Of a stretch of 64,000 bases of DNA, positions 8,742 to 16,433 are shown piece after piece; position 1 is the stretch's first letter, and every line of letters starts with the position of its first letter. A model generated the notes under the pieces. It did no database searches. It was not told where the DNA came from and saw only the letters and a list, made by a program, of their open reading frames with translations. Source of the DNA: JBEVOS01 sp044226655. Its GTDB lineage: Bacteria > Pseudomonadota > Alphaproteobacteria > Caulobacterales > Aquidulcibacteraceae. The position numbers were made by a program, and so were the translations under genes. The DNA lies in assembly GCA_044226655.1 (NCBI GenBank), contig JBGAGO010000001.1, forward strand, positions 496,001 through 560,000, read 5' to 3'.

Positions 8742-9047
8742 ATGCCGCCGCCGCTGACGATAGCACCGGAGGCGCGCGCCGATCTCGCTGAAATTCGAGC
8801 CTATTATCGCCGCGAAGCGGGCGCCCAGGTTTCGGCGCGGATGAGTGCACGTTTCCGGGCGGCGTTTCTTCGCATCGCCGCCTCGCCCATGCTTGGCCCC
8901 GTTCGCACGGATTGGGGCGGCGAGGTGCGCCTCCGCGTGGTTCGGCCCTACATCATCTACGTCGCTGCGCACGCCGATCGAACCGAAATTCTCCGTATCC
9001 TCCATCACGCGCGCGATCGCGACGCCATTATGGGCGGCGGGACTTAA
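8742..9047 (+). CDS. RelE/ParE family toxin, module 1
   Basis: A 101-residue protein with the ParE pattern: APEARADLAEIRAYYRREAG at the N-terminus, SPMLGPVRTDW in the middle and VRPYIIYV followed by ILRILHHARD at the end. ParE toxins inhibit DNA gyrase, whereas RelE relatives cleave mRNA; the terminal LHHARD pattern favours ParE. It pairs with the antitoxin just upstream. Its stop directly abuts the convergent lipoprotein gene at 9048. Confidence 0.83.
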   Translation: MPPPLTIAPEARADLAEIRAYYRREAGAQVSARMSARFRAAFLRIAASPMLGPVRTDWGGEVRLRVVRPYIIYVAAHADRTEILRILHHARDRDAIMGGGT

Positions 9048-9629
9048 TCACCGCGCCGCCGCGCTCGCGAACACCTGCTCCACCTCAGGCAGATAGGCGT
9101 CGTAATAGTGCTCGCTCGGCGCTAGGTAGAGCAGCACGTTGAGACGGTCGCCCGCACGCGAAACCAGCGCTGTGCCGGAATAATTGAGCCCTTCGGTCGA
9201 TTGCGTCGTCAGCTCGAAGCGCACGCCGGGCGCGGCCGCCAGCATCGCGGGCCGCAAATTCGCCGTCTCCGGCCGCTGATAGCCGAGCGCGGCGACGCTG
9301 TCGGTCACGAATTCCACGATTTCCGTATCGGACATATCGGCGCGGAAGGTCGGCGTCGGCGTTTCCGGCCGCGCCGGCTTCACGATGAACTCGCCGGGCC
9401 GCAGCGCGCCTGCGAGATAGAGCCGGTTGAGAAACGGCCCGTCGATCGAGAGCAGATGCACATTGCGCGCGCGATTGCCCATGAGGCTCGTGATGTCGGA
9501 CCAGGAACGCCCGAGCGTGACGGTGAACCCGCCTTGCCCCGTCGCATAAGGCCCGGTGACCAATTTGCTTCCGCCCGCGCAGGCCGCGAGCAGCGCGCAG
9601 CACAAGGCGATGATCGTTCGTCGCATCAT
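9048..9629 (-). CDS. Lipoprotein of unknown function
   Basis: A 193-residue protein with a lipoprotein signal (MRRTIIALCCALLAACAGG; the Cys of LAAC is the likely lipidation site). The mature part has no domain I recognise. The ATG at 9629 overlaps the stop of the upstream M48 protease gene (ATGA), giving the start and showing that the two are translated together. With the further upstream lipoprotein it makes a three-gene minus-strand operon of envelope proteins between sucC and sucD. Confidence 0.7.
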   Translation of the reverse strand: MMRRTIIALCCALLAACAGGSKLVTGPYATGQGGFTVTLGRSWSDITSLMGNRARNVHLLSIDGPFLNRLYLAGALRPGEFIVKPARPETPTPTFRADMSDTEIVEFVTDSVAALGYQRPETANLRPAMLAAAPGVRFELTTQSTEGLNYSGTALVSRAGDRLNVLLYLAPSEHYYDAYLPEVEQVFASAAAR

Positions 9630-10792
9630 GGCGCTTCTCCCAGGCTTTGCACGCGCGCCTCGACGATCAGCTTGTCCGGCGCATCCGGCGCGCGCGCCAG
9701 ATAGGCCGCGAACATCGCGCGCGCGTCTGCGCTGCGATTGTCCCGCGCATAGAGCTCGCCCAATTCGCGCCACGCGAACGCCGGCGCATCGGCTTGCGCA
9801 ATGGCGGCTTCATACGCGTCGCGCGCTTTCGCCAGATCGCCGTCCTGCCGGCGCAGACGAAACGCCTCGCCGCGGAAGGCGCTGACGATTCCCAAATCCT
9901 CGCTCTGCGCGCCCAGCCGGTCCAGCAGGTAAAGCGTCTGGCCGAAATCGCGCCGCCGCAATTCATCGCGCAGCCACACCGAAAGATAGGGCCGGATCGC
10001 GGCGCGGTAGCGCGCGTGCTCCGTCATTCCCCCGCCGCGATGCGCGGCCGCCATCGCCGTGAGCGCCGCCACGCGATCGGTCGTCACCGGGTGCGAATTG
10101 AAGATCGAGCCGCGGGTCGCGCGCCGTTTGACGACGTCGAAATCGGACGCTTGCGTCTCGCCCAGCAGATTGCGCCACAGCGCCGCCGCGGCGTTCGCGT
10201 CATAGCCCGCCGCCACCGCGCGGTCGAAGCCGCGCGCATCGGCTTCCGTCTCCGCTTCGCGCGAAAAACCGAACAGGGACGCGATCGTGCCGAGATAGAT
10301 GAGGTCGCCGACCGTGGGCGCGCCCGACGCCGATGCGCCGATCGAGAGGATGAACGCCGCCGTCGCGCGGCTGCGCGTCGCGCGCCAGCTCTCCAGAGAA
10401 TGGCGCTCGACATAGTGCGTGATCTCGTGGCCGAGCACGAAGGACAGCTGCGCTTCATCGTCAGCGCGCAGCAGCAGGCCCGACCAGACTTCCATATAGC
10501 CGTTCGGCGCCATGGACGCGTTGAAATACGGCCGCTGCATCAGATAGAGCCGGATATCGCCGCAGTATTCGGCCGCCACGCGGCAAGCTATGCCGTGCAC
10601 ATAGGCTTCAAGCTCCGGCGCGCGGATGCGTTCGCCGGAGCGGCGCGCATCGCGCTCGGTCTGATCGGAAGCGGCCCACAGCCCGCCTTCATCGCTGTTG
10701 ATCGGCGGCCGCTCGCGCAAGCGCTCCGGCGCCTGCGCGATGGCAGGCCAAGCCAGCGCAAAGCTGGCGAGGAGGGCCGCCAGCCATTTCAC
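9626..10792 (-). CDS. M48 family metalloprotease with C-terminal TPR-like region
   Basis: A 388-residue exported protein: signal peptide about residues 1-20 (ending AIAQ), zinc site H122-E-I-T-H126 and the distal Glu in the ETEADARGFD segment (about residue 183), as in BepA/LoiP-type M48 peptidases. The last 130 residues look like TPR helices (AWRELGELYARDN). Such periplasmic proteases take part in outer-membrane protein quality control. The GTG at 10792 overlaps the stop of the upstream lipoprotein gene (GTGA); the longer in-frame reading upstream is a shadow. Confidence 0.88.
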   Translation of the reverse strand: MKWLAALLASFALAWPAIAQAPERLRERPPINSDEGGLWAASDQTERDARRSGERIRAPELEAYVHGIACRVAAEYCGDIRLYLMQRPYFNASMAPNGYMEVWSGLLLRADDEAQLSFVLGHEITHYVERHSLESWRATRSRATAAFILSIGASASGAPTVGDLIYLGTIASLFGFSREAETEADARGFDRAVAAGYDANAAAALWRNLLGETQASDFDVVKRRATRGSIFNSHPVTTDRVAALTAMAAAHRGGGMTEHARYRAAIRPYLSVWLRDELRRRDFGQTLYLLDRLGAQSEDLGIVSAFRGEAFRLRRQDGDLAKARDAYEAAIAQADAPAFAWRELGELYARDNRSADARAMFAAYLARAPDAPDKLIVEARVQSLGEAP

Positions 10793-11481
10793 AGCGGTGA
10801 ATCTTTCATGATCGCTTCGACCAGCGCCCGCGCGCCTTCGGGCGTGCGCATGTCCGTATTGGGGGAGGCGGTGGCGACGTTGAACCAGATCACGTCGCCG
10901 CTCTGCAGATCCACCAGCGAGGCGTACATTTGCTGTCCGCCGCCTGCCATGCCGACGCCGAGCGCCGCCATGAAGATCGTCGCCGCTACGCGCCCGCCGC
11001 TCGAATAGGAGCCGCGCCCCACGATGAAGAGCGCATAGCGCGCGCCATTGTTCGCCGCCGCGATCTCCCGCGCGCCCTCGCCGAGCGTCCAATTGAAACT
11101 GTCGCGCGGATGCGTCGGCAGCGAGAGCGGGGCGTAGGTGAAATAGAGGATCGAGGCGCCGACCGCTTCGTGCAGGCGGATCAATTGCCCGATGCGCCCC
11201 TCCATCGCCGCATCGGGATCGAACGCGACGGGCGCATAGCCTTGGCCCGAGAGATTGGCGGCGAACGCGGCCGCAACGTTGGTGCGCGCGGACTCTGTCC
11301 AATCGGCGCGCGGCTGCTGCAGCCCCACCGCCGTCAGCAGATTGAGCTGAATATCCGGCGCGACCACCAGGATGGTCGATTGCGAAGGCGGCGGCGGCAC
11401 GGGGCCGGAAAAATTGTGCGCCTGCGTTGTCGTGCAGGCGGCCAGTACGAAGAGCGCGAGTGCGGCGAAGATGCGCCCCAT
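10789..11481 (-). CDS. Lipoprotein, first gene of the M48 operon
   Basis: A 230-residue protein with a clear lipobox (MGRIFAALALFVLAACTTT). The rest, including ILVVAPDIQLNLL and LVDLQSGDVIWFN, resembles uncharacterised lipoproteins in which a surface or periplasmic domain may sense or assemble envelope parts; no function is assigned. It starts at 11481 after a GGGGGAG ribosome site. It is coupled by overlap to the M48 protease gene, so the pair may act together at the outer membrane. Confidence 0.72.
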   Translation of the reverse strand: MGRIFAALALFVLAACTTTQAHNFSGPVPPPPSQSTILVVAPDIQLNLLTAVGLQQPRADWTESARTNVAAAFAANLSGQGYAPVAFDPDAAMEGRIGQLIRLHEAVGASILYFTYAPLSLPTHPRDSFNWTLGEGAREIAAANNGARYALFIVGRGSYSSGGRVAATIFMAALGVGMAGGGQQMYASLVDLQSGDVIWFNVATASPNTDMRTPEGARALVEAIMKDSPL

Positions 11482-11596
11482 ATTCTCCCCCGACGATGGC
11501 GTCGGCTGATCGCCGAACTTTTCGCGGAGCCTAACGTGGCGTCGCGGATGACGCCAGCGCGCGCCCGCGCCATGATGCGCGCAAAGGGAGAACGCC

Positions 11597-12571
11597 ATGA
11601 AGGATTTCGCGGGCAAGATCGCCGTCATCACCGGCGGCGGCACAGGCATGGGGCGCGAGCTGGCGCGCCTGCTCGCAGCCGAAGGCGCCAGCGTCGCGAT
11701 GTGCGACGTTTCGATGAAAAACATGGAAGAGACCAAACGCCTATGCGAGGCCGCCGGCCTGCCGCAAGGCGCGCGCGTCACCACCCATCTCGCCGATGTC
11801 AGCGACGAACACGCCGTGCATCGCTTCCGCGACGAGGCCGCCGGCGCGCACGACACGGACAAAGTGCATCTCTTGTTCAACAATGCCGGCATCGGCGGCG
11901 GCGGCAGCCTGTTCGCCAATTCGCGCGAGGAATGGGAGAAGACGTTCAACGTCTGCTGGGGCGGCGTCTATCATTGCACGCGCGCGTTTCTGCCGATGCT
12001 GATGAAGGCGAGCGAGGGCCACATCGTCAACACGTCGAGCGTCAACGGCTTCTGGGCCTCGCTCGGCCCGCTGACGCCGCACACGGCCTATTCGGCCGCC
12101 AAGTTCGCGGTGAAGGGCTTCACCGAAGCGCTCATCACCGATCTGCGCATTCATGCGCCGCACATCAAATGCTCCGTCGTGATGCCCGGCCATATCGGCA
12201 CCGACATTGCGATCAATTCGCGCAAAGTGCTGCGCGGTTCGGATTCGGACGACATCTCGCGCGAGGAGATCGAGGCGGCGCGCGCGCGCATGAAGCTGCA
12301 AGGCATCGATGAAGCGCAACTGACGGACGTGCAGATCACCGCCATGGTGCAGGGCATGGGCCAGGCCTTCCGCGACAACGCGCCGATGACCGCCGCCGCA
12401 GCGGCCAAAGTCATTCTCGACGGCGTGCGCGAGGAGCGCTGGCGCATTCTCGTCGGCGAAGACGCCAAGGCGCTCGACGCGCGCGTCCGCGCCGATCCCG
12501 AAACCGCCTACGAGCTCGATTTCTTCGGCCAGAGCTTCCCCGGCCTCGCCGCCGCCCGCCGCACATCGTGA
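11597..12571 (+). CDS. SDR family NAD(P)-dependent oxidoreductase
   Basis: A 324-residue classical-to-extended short-chain dehydrogenase. It shows the cofactor loop TGGGTGMG (residues 12-19), the NNAG motif, the catalytic Ser in VNTSSVNG and the YxxxK pair in YSAAK. The extra 60 residues at the C-terminus are longer than usual. It oxidises or reduces an alcohol/ketone substrate that cannot be named. It is transcribed alone, divergent from the M48/lipoprotein operon. Confidence 0.92.
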   Translation: MKDFAGKIAVITGGGTGMGRELARLLAAEGASVAMCDVSMKNMEETKRLCEAAGLPQGARVTTHLADVSDEHAVHRFRDEAAGAHDTDKVHLLFNNAGIGGGGSLFANSREEWEKTFNVCWGGVYHCTRAFLPMLMKASEGHIVNTSSVNGFWASLGPLTPHTAYSAAKFAVKGFTEALITDLRIHAPHIKCSVVMPGHIGTDIAINSRKVLRGSDSDDISREEIEAARARMKLQGIDEAQLTDVQITAMVQGMGQAFRDNAPMTAAAAAKVILDGVREERWRILVGEDAKALDARVRADPETAYELDFFGQSFPGLAAARRTS

Positions 12572-12587
12572 CGGCGCGGCGCGTAGC

Positions 12588-12596
12588 TGCTATCGT
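12588..12596 (+). promoter_or_regulatory. Extended -10 promoter of toxin-antitoxin module 2 (leaderless)
   Basis: TG at 12588-12589, one base, then TATCGT at 12591-12596, six bases before the ATG at 12603. The geometry is identical to the promoter of module 1. A GTGACG at 12568-12573, 17 bases upstream, could serve as -35. The transcript would be leaderless. Confidence 0.5.
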
Positions 12597-12602
12597 GTCG
12601 GC

Positions 12603-12863
12603 ATGAGCGATGATGCCGTCATCCGCGTCGATAAGGTCCGCGCCGAAGCGCTGGAAGCGGCCGTCTCCGCCGGCGGCGCCGAATCCGTCCAGGCCGCGGT
12701 GGAAAGTGCGGTCGACGCTTGGCTGACGGATCAGGCGCTGGCGCAGGCGAGCGATGAGACGCTGCAGCGGCTCTGGCGCGAGGGCGAGGACAGCGGCGAA
12801 GCCGGCGCCCTCGATTTCGAGGCGCTCAAGCGGGAAGCGCGGAGCCGGTTCGGCGCGCCATGA
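12603..12863 (+). CDS. ParD-like antitoxin, module 2
   Basis: An 86-residue, acidic, Ala- and Glu-rich protein (RVDKVRAEALEAAVSAGGAE, then SVQAAVESAVDAWL), fitting the ParD-like antitoxin family that pairs with ParE. Its stop overlaps the toxin ATG by 4 bases (ATGA), the typical coupling of an antitoxin-toxin pair. It has no obvious close sequence likeness to the module 1 antitoxin, so the two systems are probably separate acquisitions rather than a tandem duplication. Confidence 0.72.
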   Translation: MSDDAVIRVDKVRAEALEAAVSAGGAESVQAAVESAVDAWLTDQALAQASDETLQRLWREGEDSGEAGALDFEALKREARSRFGAP

Positions 12864-13162
12864 CGCTGGCGCTGCGGTGGACCAACCGGGCGCGACAGGA
12901 CCTTCTGGACATTTGGGCATGGCGCGGCCGCGAGCGGCCGGAGCGCGGCGATCAGGCGCTGGCCCGGATCGAGCGCGCCTGTGAGCGCTTGCGCCGGTTT
13001 CCGCAGCTCGGCCCACCCATGCCGCGCATCGCGCCCAATGCCAGAAAGCTGTCCATAGACGCCTATCTGGCGCTTTACCGCGTCGACGCCGAGGCTGTGA
13101 CGGTCGTTCGGGTGCTGGATCAGCGCCGGCTCCTGGGGCCCGCCCTCTTCGAGGAGGGGTGA
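12860..13162 (+). CDS. RelE/ParE family toxin, module 2
   Basis: A 100-residue protein with the ParE fold pattern: LRWTNRARQDLLDIWAWRG, LRRFPQLGPPMP, then KLSIDAYLALYRVDAEAVTVVRVLDQRR. It lacks the terminal HxxRD of module 1, having LDQRRLL instead, so its target (gyrase or mRNA) is open. Translationally coupled to the antitoxin upstream; the sucD start follows 79 bases after its stop. Confidence 0.8.
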   Translation: MTLALRWTNRARQDLLDIWAWRGRERPERGDQALARIERACERLRRFPQLGPPMPRIAPNARKLSIDAYLALYRVDAEAVTVVRVLDQRRLLGPALFEEG

Positions 13163-13241
13163 GCCGCCTTTGCCTTTGGCCCATCCTGCGCTAGCAAGCG
13201 CACCGTCTTTTCGAAAACCCCAGCGGGGAAGCCGGCCGCCT

Positions 13242-14126
13242 ATGTCCATTCTCGTGAACGCCGCCACGCGCGTCATCTGCCAGGGCTTCACCGGCAAGAA
13301 CGGCACGTTCCATTCCGAAGCCGCCATCGCCTACGGCACGCGCATGACGGGCGGCGTCTCGCCGGGCAAGGGCGGTTCAACGCATCTGGGCCTGCCGGTG
13401 TTCAACACGGTGGCGGAAGCCAAGGACAAGGCCGGCGCCGATGCGAGCGTGATCTACGTGCCCCCGCCGGGCGCGGCCGCCGCCATCGAAGAAGCCATCG
13501 ACGCGGAAATCCCGCTCATCGTCTGCATCACCGAAGGCATTCCCGTGCTCGATATGGTGCGCGTGAAGGCCAAGCTCGACAAATCCAAATCGCGCCTCAT
13601 CGGCCCGAACTGCCCCGGCGTGCTGACGCCCAACGAATGCAAGATCGGCATCATGCCGGGCAACATTTTCAAGAAGGGCAATATCGGCGTTCTGTCGCGC
13701 TCGGGCACGCTCACCTACGAGGCCGTGTTCCAGACGACGAATGAAGGCTTCGGCCAATCGAGCGCGGTGGGCATCGGCGGCGATCCGGTGAAGGGCACGG
13801 AATTCATCGCCATGCTCGAACTCTATCTCGCCGATCCGGAAACGCAGGCCATCATCATGATCGGCGAAATCGGCGGCGGCGCCGAGGAAGACGCGTCGCA
13901 ATTCCTGATCGACGAAGCCAGGAAGGGCCGCAAGAAACCGGTCGTCGGCTTCATCGCCGGCCGCACCGCGCCACCCGGCCGCCGCATGGGCCATGCCGGC
14001 GCCATCATCTCCGGCGGCAAAGGCGACGCGGAATCCAAGATCGCCGCCATGGAAGCCGCCGGCATCCGCATCGCCCCGCACCCGGCTGCGCTCGGCCGCA
14101 CGATGGCGGAACTGCTGAAGGGGTGA
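13242..14126 (+). CDS. sucD: Succinate--CoA ligase (ADP-forming) subunit alpha
   Basis: A 294-residue protein. It begins SILVNAATRVICQGFTGKNG (CoA-binding Rossmann part), has the GPNCPGVLTPNECKIGIMPG segment and the phospho-histidine in RRMGHAGAIISGG near the C-terminus. It is the partner of SucC in the TCA cycle. The ATG at 13242 matches the usual N-terminus; an in-frame ATG at 13170 would add 24 residues not found in the family. The next small gene overlaps its stop. Confidence 0.98.
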   Translation: MSILVNAATRVICQGFTGKNGTFHSEAAIAYGTRMTGGVSPGKGGSTHLGLPVFNTVAEAKDKAGADASVIYVPPPGAAAAIEEAIDAEIPLIVCITEGIPVLDMVRVKAKLDKSKSRLIGPNCPGVLTPNECKIGIMPGNIFKKGNIGVLSRSGTLTYEAVFQTTNEGFGQSSAVGIGGDPVKGTEFIAMLELYLADPETQAIIMIGEIGGGAEEDASQFLIDEARKGRKKPVVGFIAGRTAPPGRRMGHAGAIISGGKGDAESKIAAMEAAGIRIAPHPAALGRTMAELLKG

Positions 14127-14437
14127 GCCCGGGCGAAGAAGCGGTTCTCGCGCTGGCGCTGCGCCACGAGGCCGAGCTTCGCCACGGAACGGTCGTCGTC
14201 CCCGCCGCAACCATTGTCGCGTTCTTGAACGAGGCGGCGGGCGCCGGCGTCGATATCGGCTACATCGACTGCCTCTACATCGGTCGCGGATTTACCGAAC
14301 CGAGCATGAAGCTATCGGCTGAGATCGGACATTTTGCGACGCGAGACGGCTTCATCGCATTCGCGAAGGCCGCCGCGGCGACGGCGCTGGAGCGCGCAAC
14401 GCTCAAGGGCGCCAAAGCGGTGTTTGAGGTGGGCTAG
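14123..14437 (+). CDS. Hypothetical protein coupled to sucD
   Basis: A 104-residue protein of no recognised family. It starts at a GTG overlapping the sucD stop (GTGAG), so it would be translated by ribosomes finishing sucD. The codon use has normal third-position GC in its first half and is more relaxed in the second half (for example GGATTTACC, AAGCTATCG). It has no signal peptide or membrane helix and contains a central YIDCLYIGRGF segment. That it is expressed is inferred from coupling alone. Confidence 0.5.
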   Translation: MSPGEEAVLALALRHEAELRHGTVVVPAATIVAFLNEAAGAGVDIGYIDCLYIGRGFTEPSMKLSAEIGHFATRDGFIAFAKAAAATALERATLKGAKAVFEVG

Positions 14438-14440
14438 GTG

Positions 14441-14484
14441 GCCCCTGGGTTCCGGATCGATGCTTCGCATCGTCCGGAATGACT
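14441..14484. repeat. Partial TCATTCCGG-type intergenic repeat
   Basis: GGCCCCTGGGTTCCGGAT through TCCGGAATGAC is one arm of the dispersed palindromic element found complete at 14946-15062 and 28718-28813. It lies between the convergent sucD-coupled gene and a membrane-protein gene, and could serve as a bidirectional terminator. Confidence 0.65.
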
Positions 14485-14497
14485 GAAGACGCCTCAT

Positions 14498-14902
14498 TCA
14501 AACGGGGAGCCGCTCTTTGCTCAGCGCCACGCGCAGACAGGCAAGCGTCAGCAAGATGGCGACCGGCGTCCAGATCAGGCTCTCGCCGCGGCTTGGAGAG
14601 ATGGCGTTGAGCAGCGTGCTCACGGCGGACAACGCCACGAAAACCCAGATCAGCCAGCGCGACGTGCTCGCGAGAAACGAGAACCGCAAGCCCGCGCGCG
14701 CCGCGATGACGGCGCCATGCACTGCGTAGATCGCGATCTGCGCGAGAGCGGCGAGCCGCATCGCTGGCGGATACACGCCCTCGAACGCGCCGCCCATCGC
14801 AAACCGCCCCCAGGGCGCGCCGAGAGCAAGCGCGAGCTGAAAAAGGCCCAGGCAAGCCAGCAGGGCGATCGCAAGGATGGCGGCAGTCTTCGCGCTCGGC
14901 AT
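14498..14902 (-). CDS. Four-helix membrane protein of unknown function
   Basis: About 134 residues with four hydrophobic segments (AAILAIALLACLGLFQLALA; LAALAQIAIYAVHGAVIAA; WLIWVFVALSAVSTLLNAI; IWTPVAILLTLACLRVAL). No function is assigned. I start at 14902, after a GGGGGAA site; an in-frame ATG at 14950 lies inside the intergenic repeat and is less likely. It stands alone on the minus strand between sucD and the hydrolase gene. Confidence 0.65.
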   Translation of the reverse strand: MPSAKTAAILAIALLACLGLFQLALALGAPWGRFAMGGAFEGVYPPAMRLAALAQIAIYAVHGAVIAARAGLRFSFLASTSRWLIWVFVALSAVSTLLNAISPSRGESLIWTPVAILLTLACLRVALSKERLPV

Positions 14903-14945
14903 ACCCCAAATTCCCCCGCTTCCCGATTGGGATTGCGCAACTTCT

Positions 14946-15062
14946 GTCATTCCGGGCGACGCGAAGCGGAGACCCGGAACCTAGGGGCGAGCGCGTTGCC
15001 CTTCGGTCCCCTAGGTTCCGGCTCTTCGCCGCGCTCTCGCGCGGGCTTCGGCCGGAATGACA
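14946..15062. repeat. TCATTCCGG-type palindromic repeat
   Basis: Starts GTCATTCCGGGCGACGCGAA and ends in the inverse GGCCGGAATGAC, with inner arms ACCCGGAACCTAGGGG and CCCCTAGGTTCCGG that pair perfectly. This is a common class of dispersed palindrome in alphaproteobacterial genomes. It occupies most of the 326-base stretch between the membrane protein and the hydrolase; the remaining part (15063-15228) holds nothing I recognise. Confidence 0.75.
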
Positions 15063-15228
15063 GAGGGATTCATGTCAATCGAGCAGCGTTCTAGCTGACG
15101 CCGGCGAAAAATGCGCGTCGAACCAGGCTTTCAAGTGCTGAGAGCCGGATGATCCAGCTTACGGGCCGCATAGTCGAGAACGGCTCCAGATAGGGAGCGG
15201 GGCTTCGACACCCGGCCGCCGCCGCCCC

Positions 15229-16206
15229 TCACAGCGCCCCGATAAACGCCTGCATCTCCTTGCTCACCTCGCGGTCCTCCGGCGTCAGGCCGCCGAAGCC
15301 GGCATGGGGCATGCCGTCCCAGATGTGGAGCTCGGCGCGCACGCCGGCGGCGCGCAGCTTCCTGTGCATGCGCACGGTGTTGGAGAGGAAAAGATCGCGC
15401 GTGCCGGCCTGCAGGAAGGTCGGCGGGAAATGCGCCACATCGCCGAACAGCGGCGACACCAGCGGATCGTCGAGCGCGGCCGCGCCCGCATAGAGCCGGT
15501 TCACCGGCATCAGCAGGCTCAGATAGTCGAGCCCGAGCAGCGTCGCGAAACTATCGCCGCTTTCGGTGAGATCGAGCTCCGGCGTCATCAGCAGCGCGCC
15601 CGCCGGCGCCGGCAGGCCCAGCGCGTGCGCCTTGAGCAGTAGCGCCGCCGCCAGATTGCCGCCGGCCGAGGTGCCCATCACCACGATTTCGCGCGCCGGC
15701 CTTTCCGCCAGCAGCGCACGATAGACCGCCACGCAATCGTCGAGCGCGGCGGGGAAGGGGTGGTCCGGCGGCACGCGGTAATCGAGCGCGTAGGTGACGC
15801 GGCCCGTGCGCAGCGAAATCGCCTGCGCCTCGAACCGCACATTGGCCTCGCCGCCGCCGAACACGAGTGCGCCGCCATGGATGTCGAGCACGACGCGGTG
15901 CGCATCGGTCAGCCGCTCGACCCGCGGCGTCGCCACATAGGTCGCCACGCCGCCCATCGTGCGGGCCTCGACATCGGATTTGAGCCGCCCTGCAAACGGC
16001 GCGCTCAGCTCGGCCGCGGCGCGGTCGCTCGCCGCGATCAGCCGGCGCCAGCCCTCTTTGTCATCGAGCGCGGGATAGGCGCCGCGCTGGTTCGGCCGGG
16101 GCGCCGCGAGCGCAGCCTGCGCCTCCGGCGATAGCGCCGCGGGCGGAGGAATGTCCCGCGCCGGCAGCCGCACGATGCCCGTCACATCCGCCGCCTGATC
16201 CGCCAT
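15229..16206 (-). CDS. Alpha/beta hydrolase (hormone-sensitive lipase family)
   Basis: A 325-residue cytoplasmic esterase-type protein. It has the oxyanion-hole motif HGGALVFGG, the nucleophile motif GTSAGGN, an Asp in the GTRDLF segment and a His in MPHAGFGG, giving the HSL-family Ser-Asp-His triad. The substrate would be an ester or amide of short acyl groups; none can be named. The ATG at 16206 follows GGGAG at a good distance. It is divergent from sucA. Confidence 0.9.
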   Translation of the reverse strand: MADQAADVTGIVRLPARDIPPPAALSPEAQAALAAPRPNQRGAYPALDDKEGWRRLIAASDRAAAELSAPFAGRLKSDVEARTMGGVATYVATPRVERLTDAHRVVLDIHGGALVFGGGEANVRFEAQAISLRTGRVTYALDYRVPPDHPFPAALDDCVAVYRALLAERPAREIVVMGTSAGGNLAAALLLKAHALGLPAPAGALLMTPELDLTESGDSFATLLGLDYLSLLMPVNRLYAGAAALDDPLVSPLFGDVAHFPPTFLQAGTRDLFLSNTVRMHRKLRAAGVRAELHIWDGMPHAGFGGLTPEDREVSKEMQAFIGAL

Positions 16207-16433
16207 CGCGCGCTCCCGATCGTTTCGCACAGCTTAGGAGCCTTGCCGACGCGACGCGAGCATGCGCCATCCGCCCCGCCCGGCGCCTCAAACCATGGCG
16301 CCCGCGCGCGCAGCGCTTCCTTGCGCATTCGGGCCCTTCACCGCGCCAGCGACGCGGCCTACAAGGGCGCCGCGAGCGGACGCCCCCTATATCTGAGGCG
16401 TCCCCCAAAACGATCCGAAGGATCTCTCTCATC

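Noticed and set aside
10793..11302. N-terminal extension of the M48 protease
   Set aside because: It overlaps the upstream lipoprotein gene in another frame; a signal peptide begins exactly at the GTG 10792.
15063..15228. Gene remnant between the repeat and the hydrolase
   Set aside because: No frame of useful length or family likeness.
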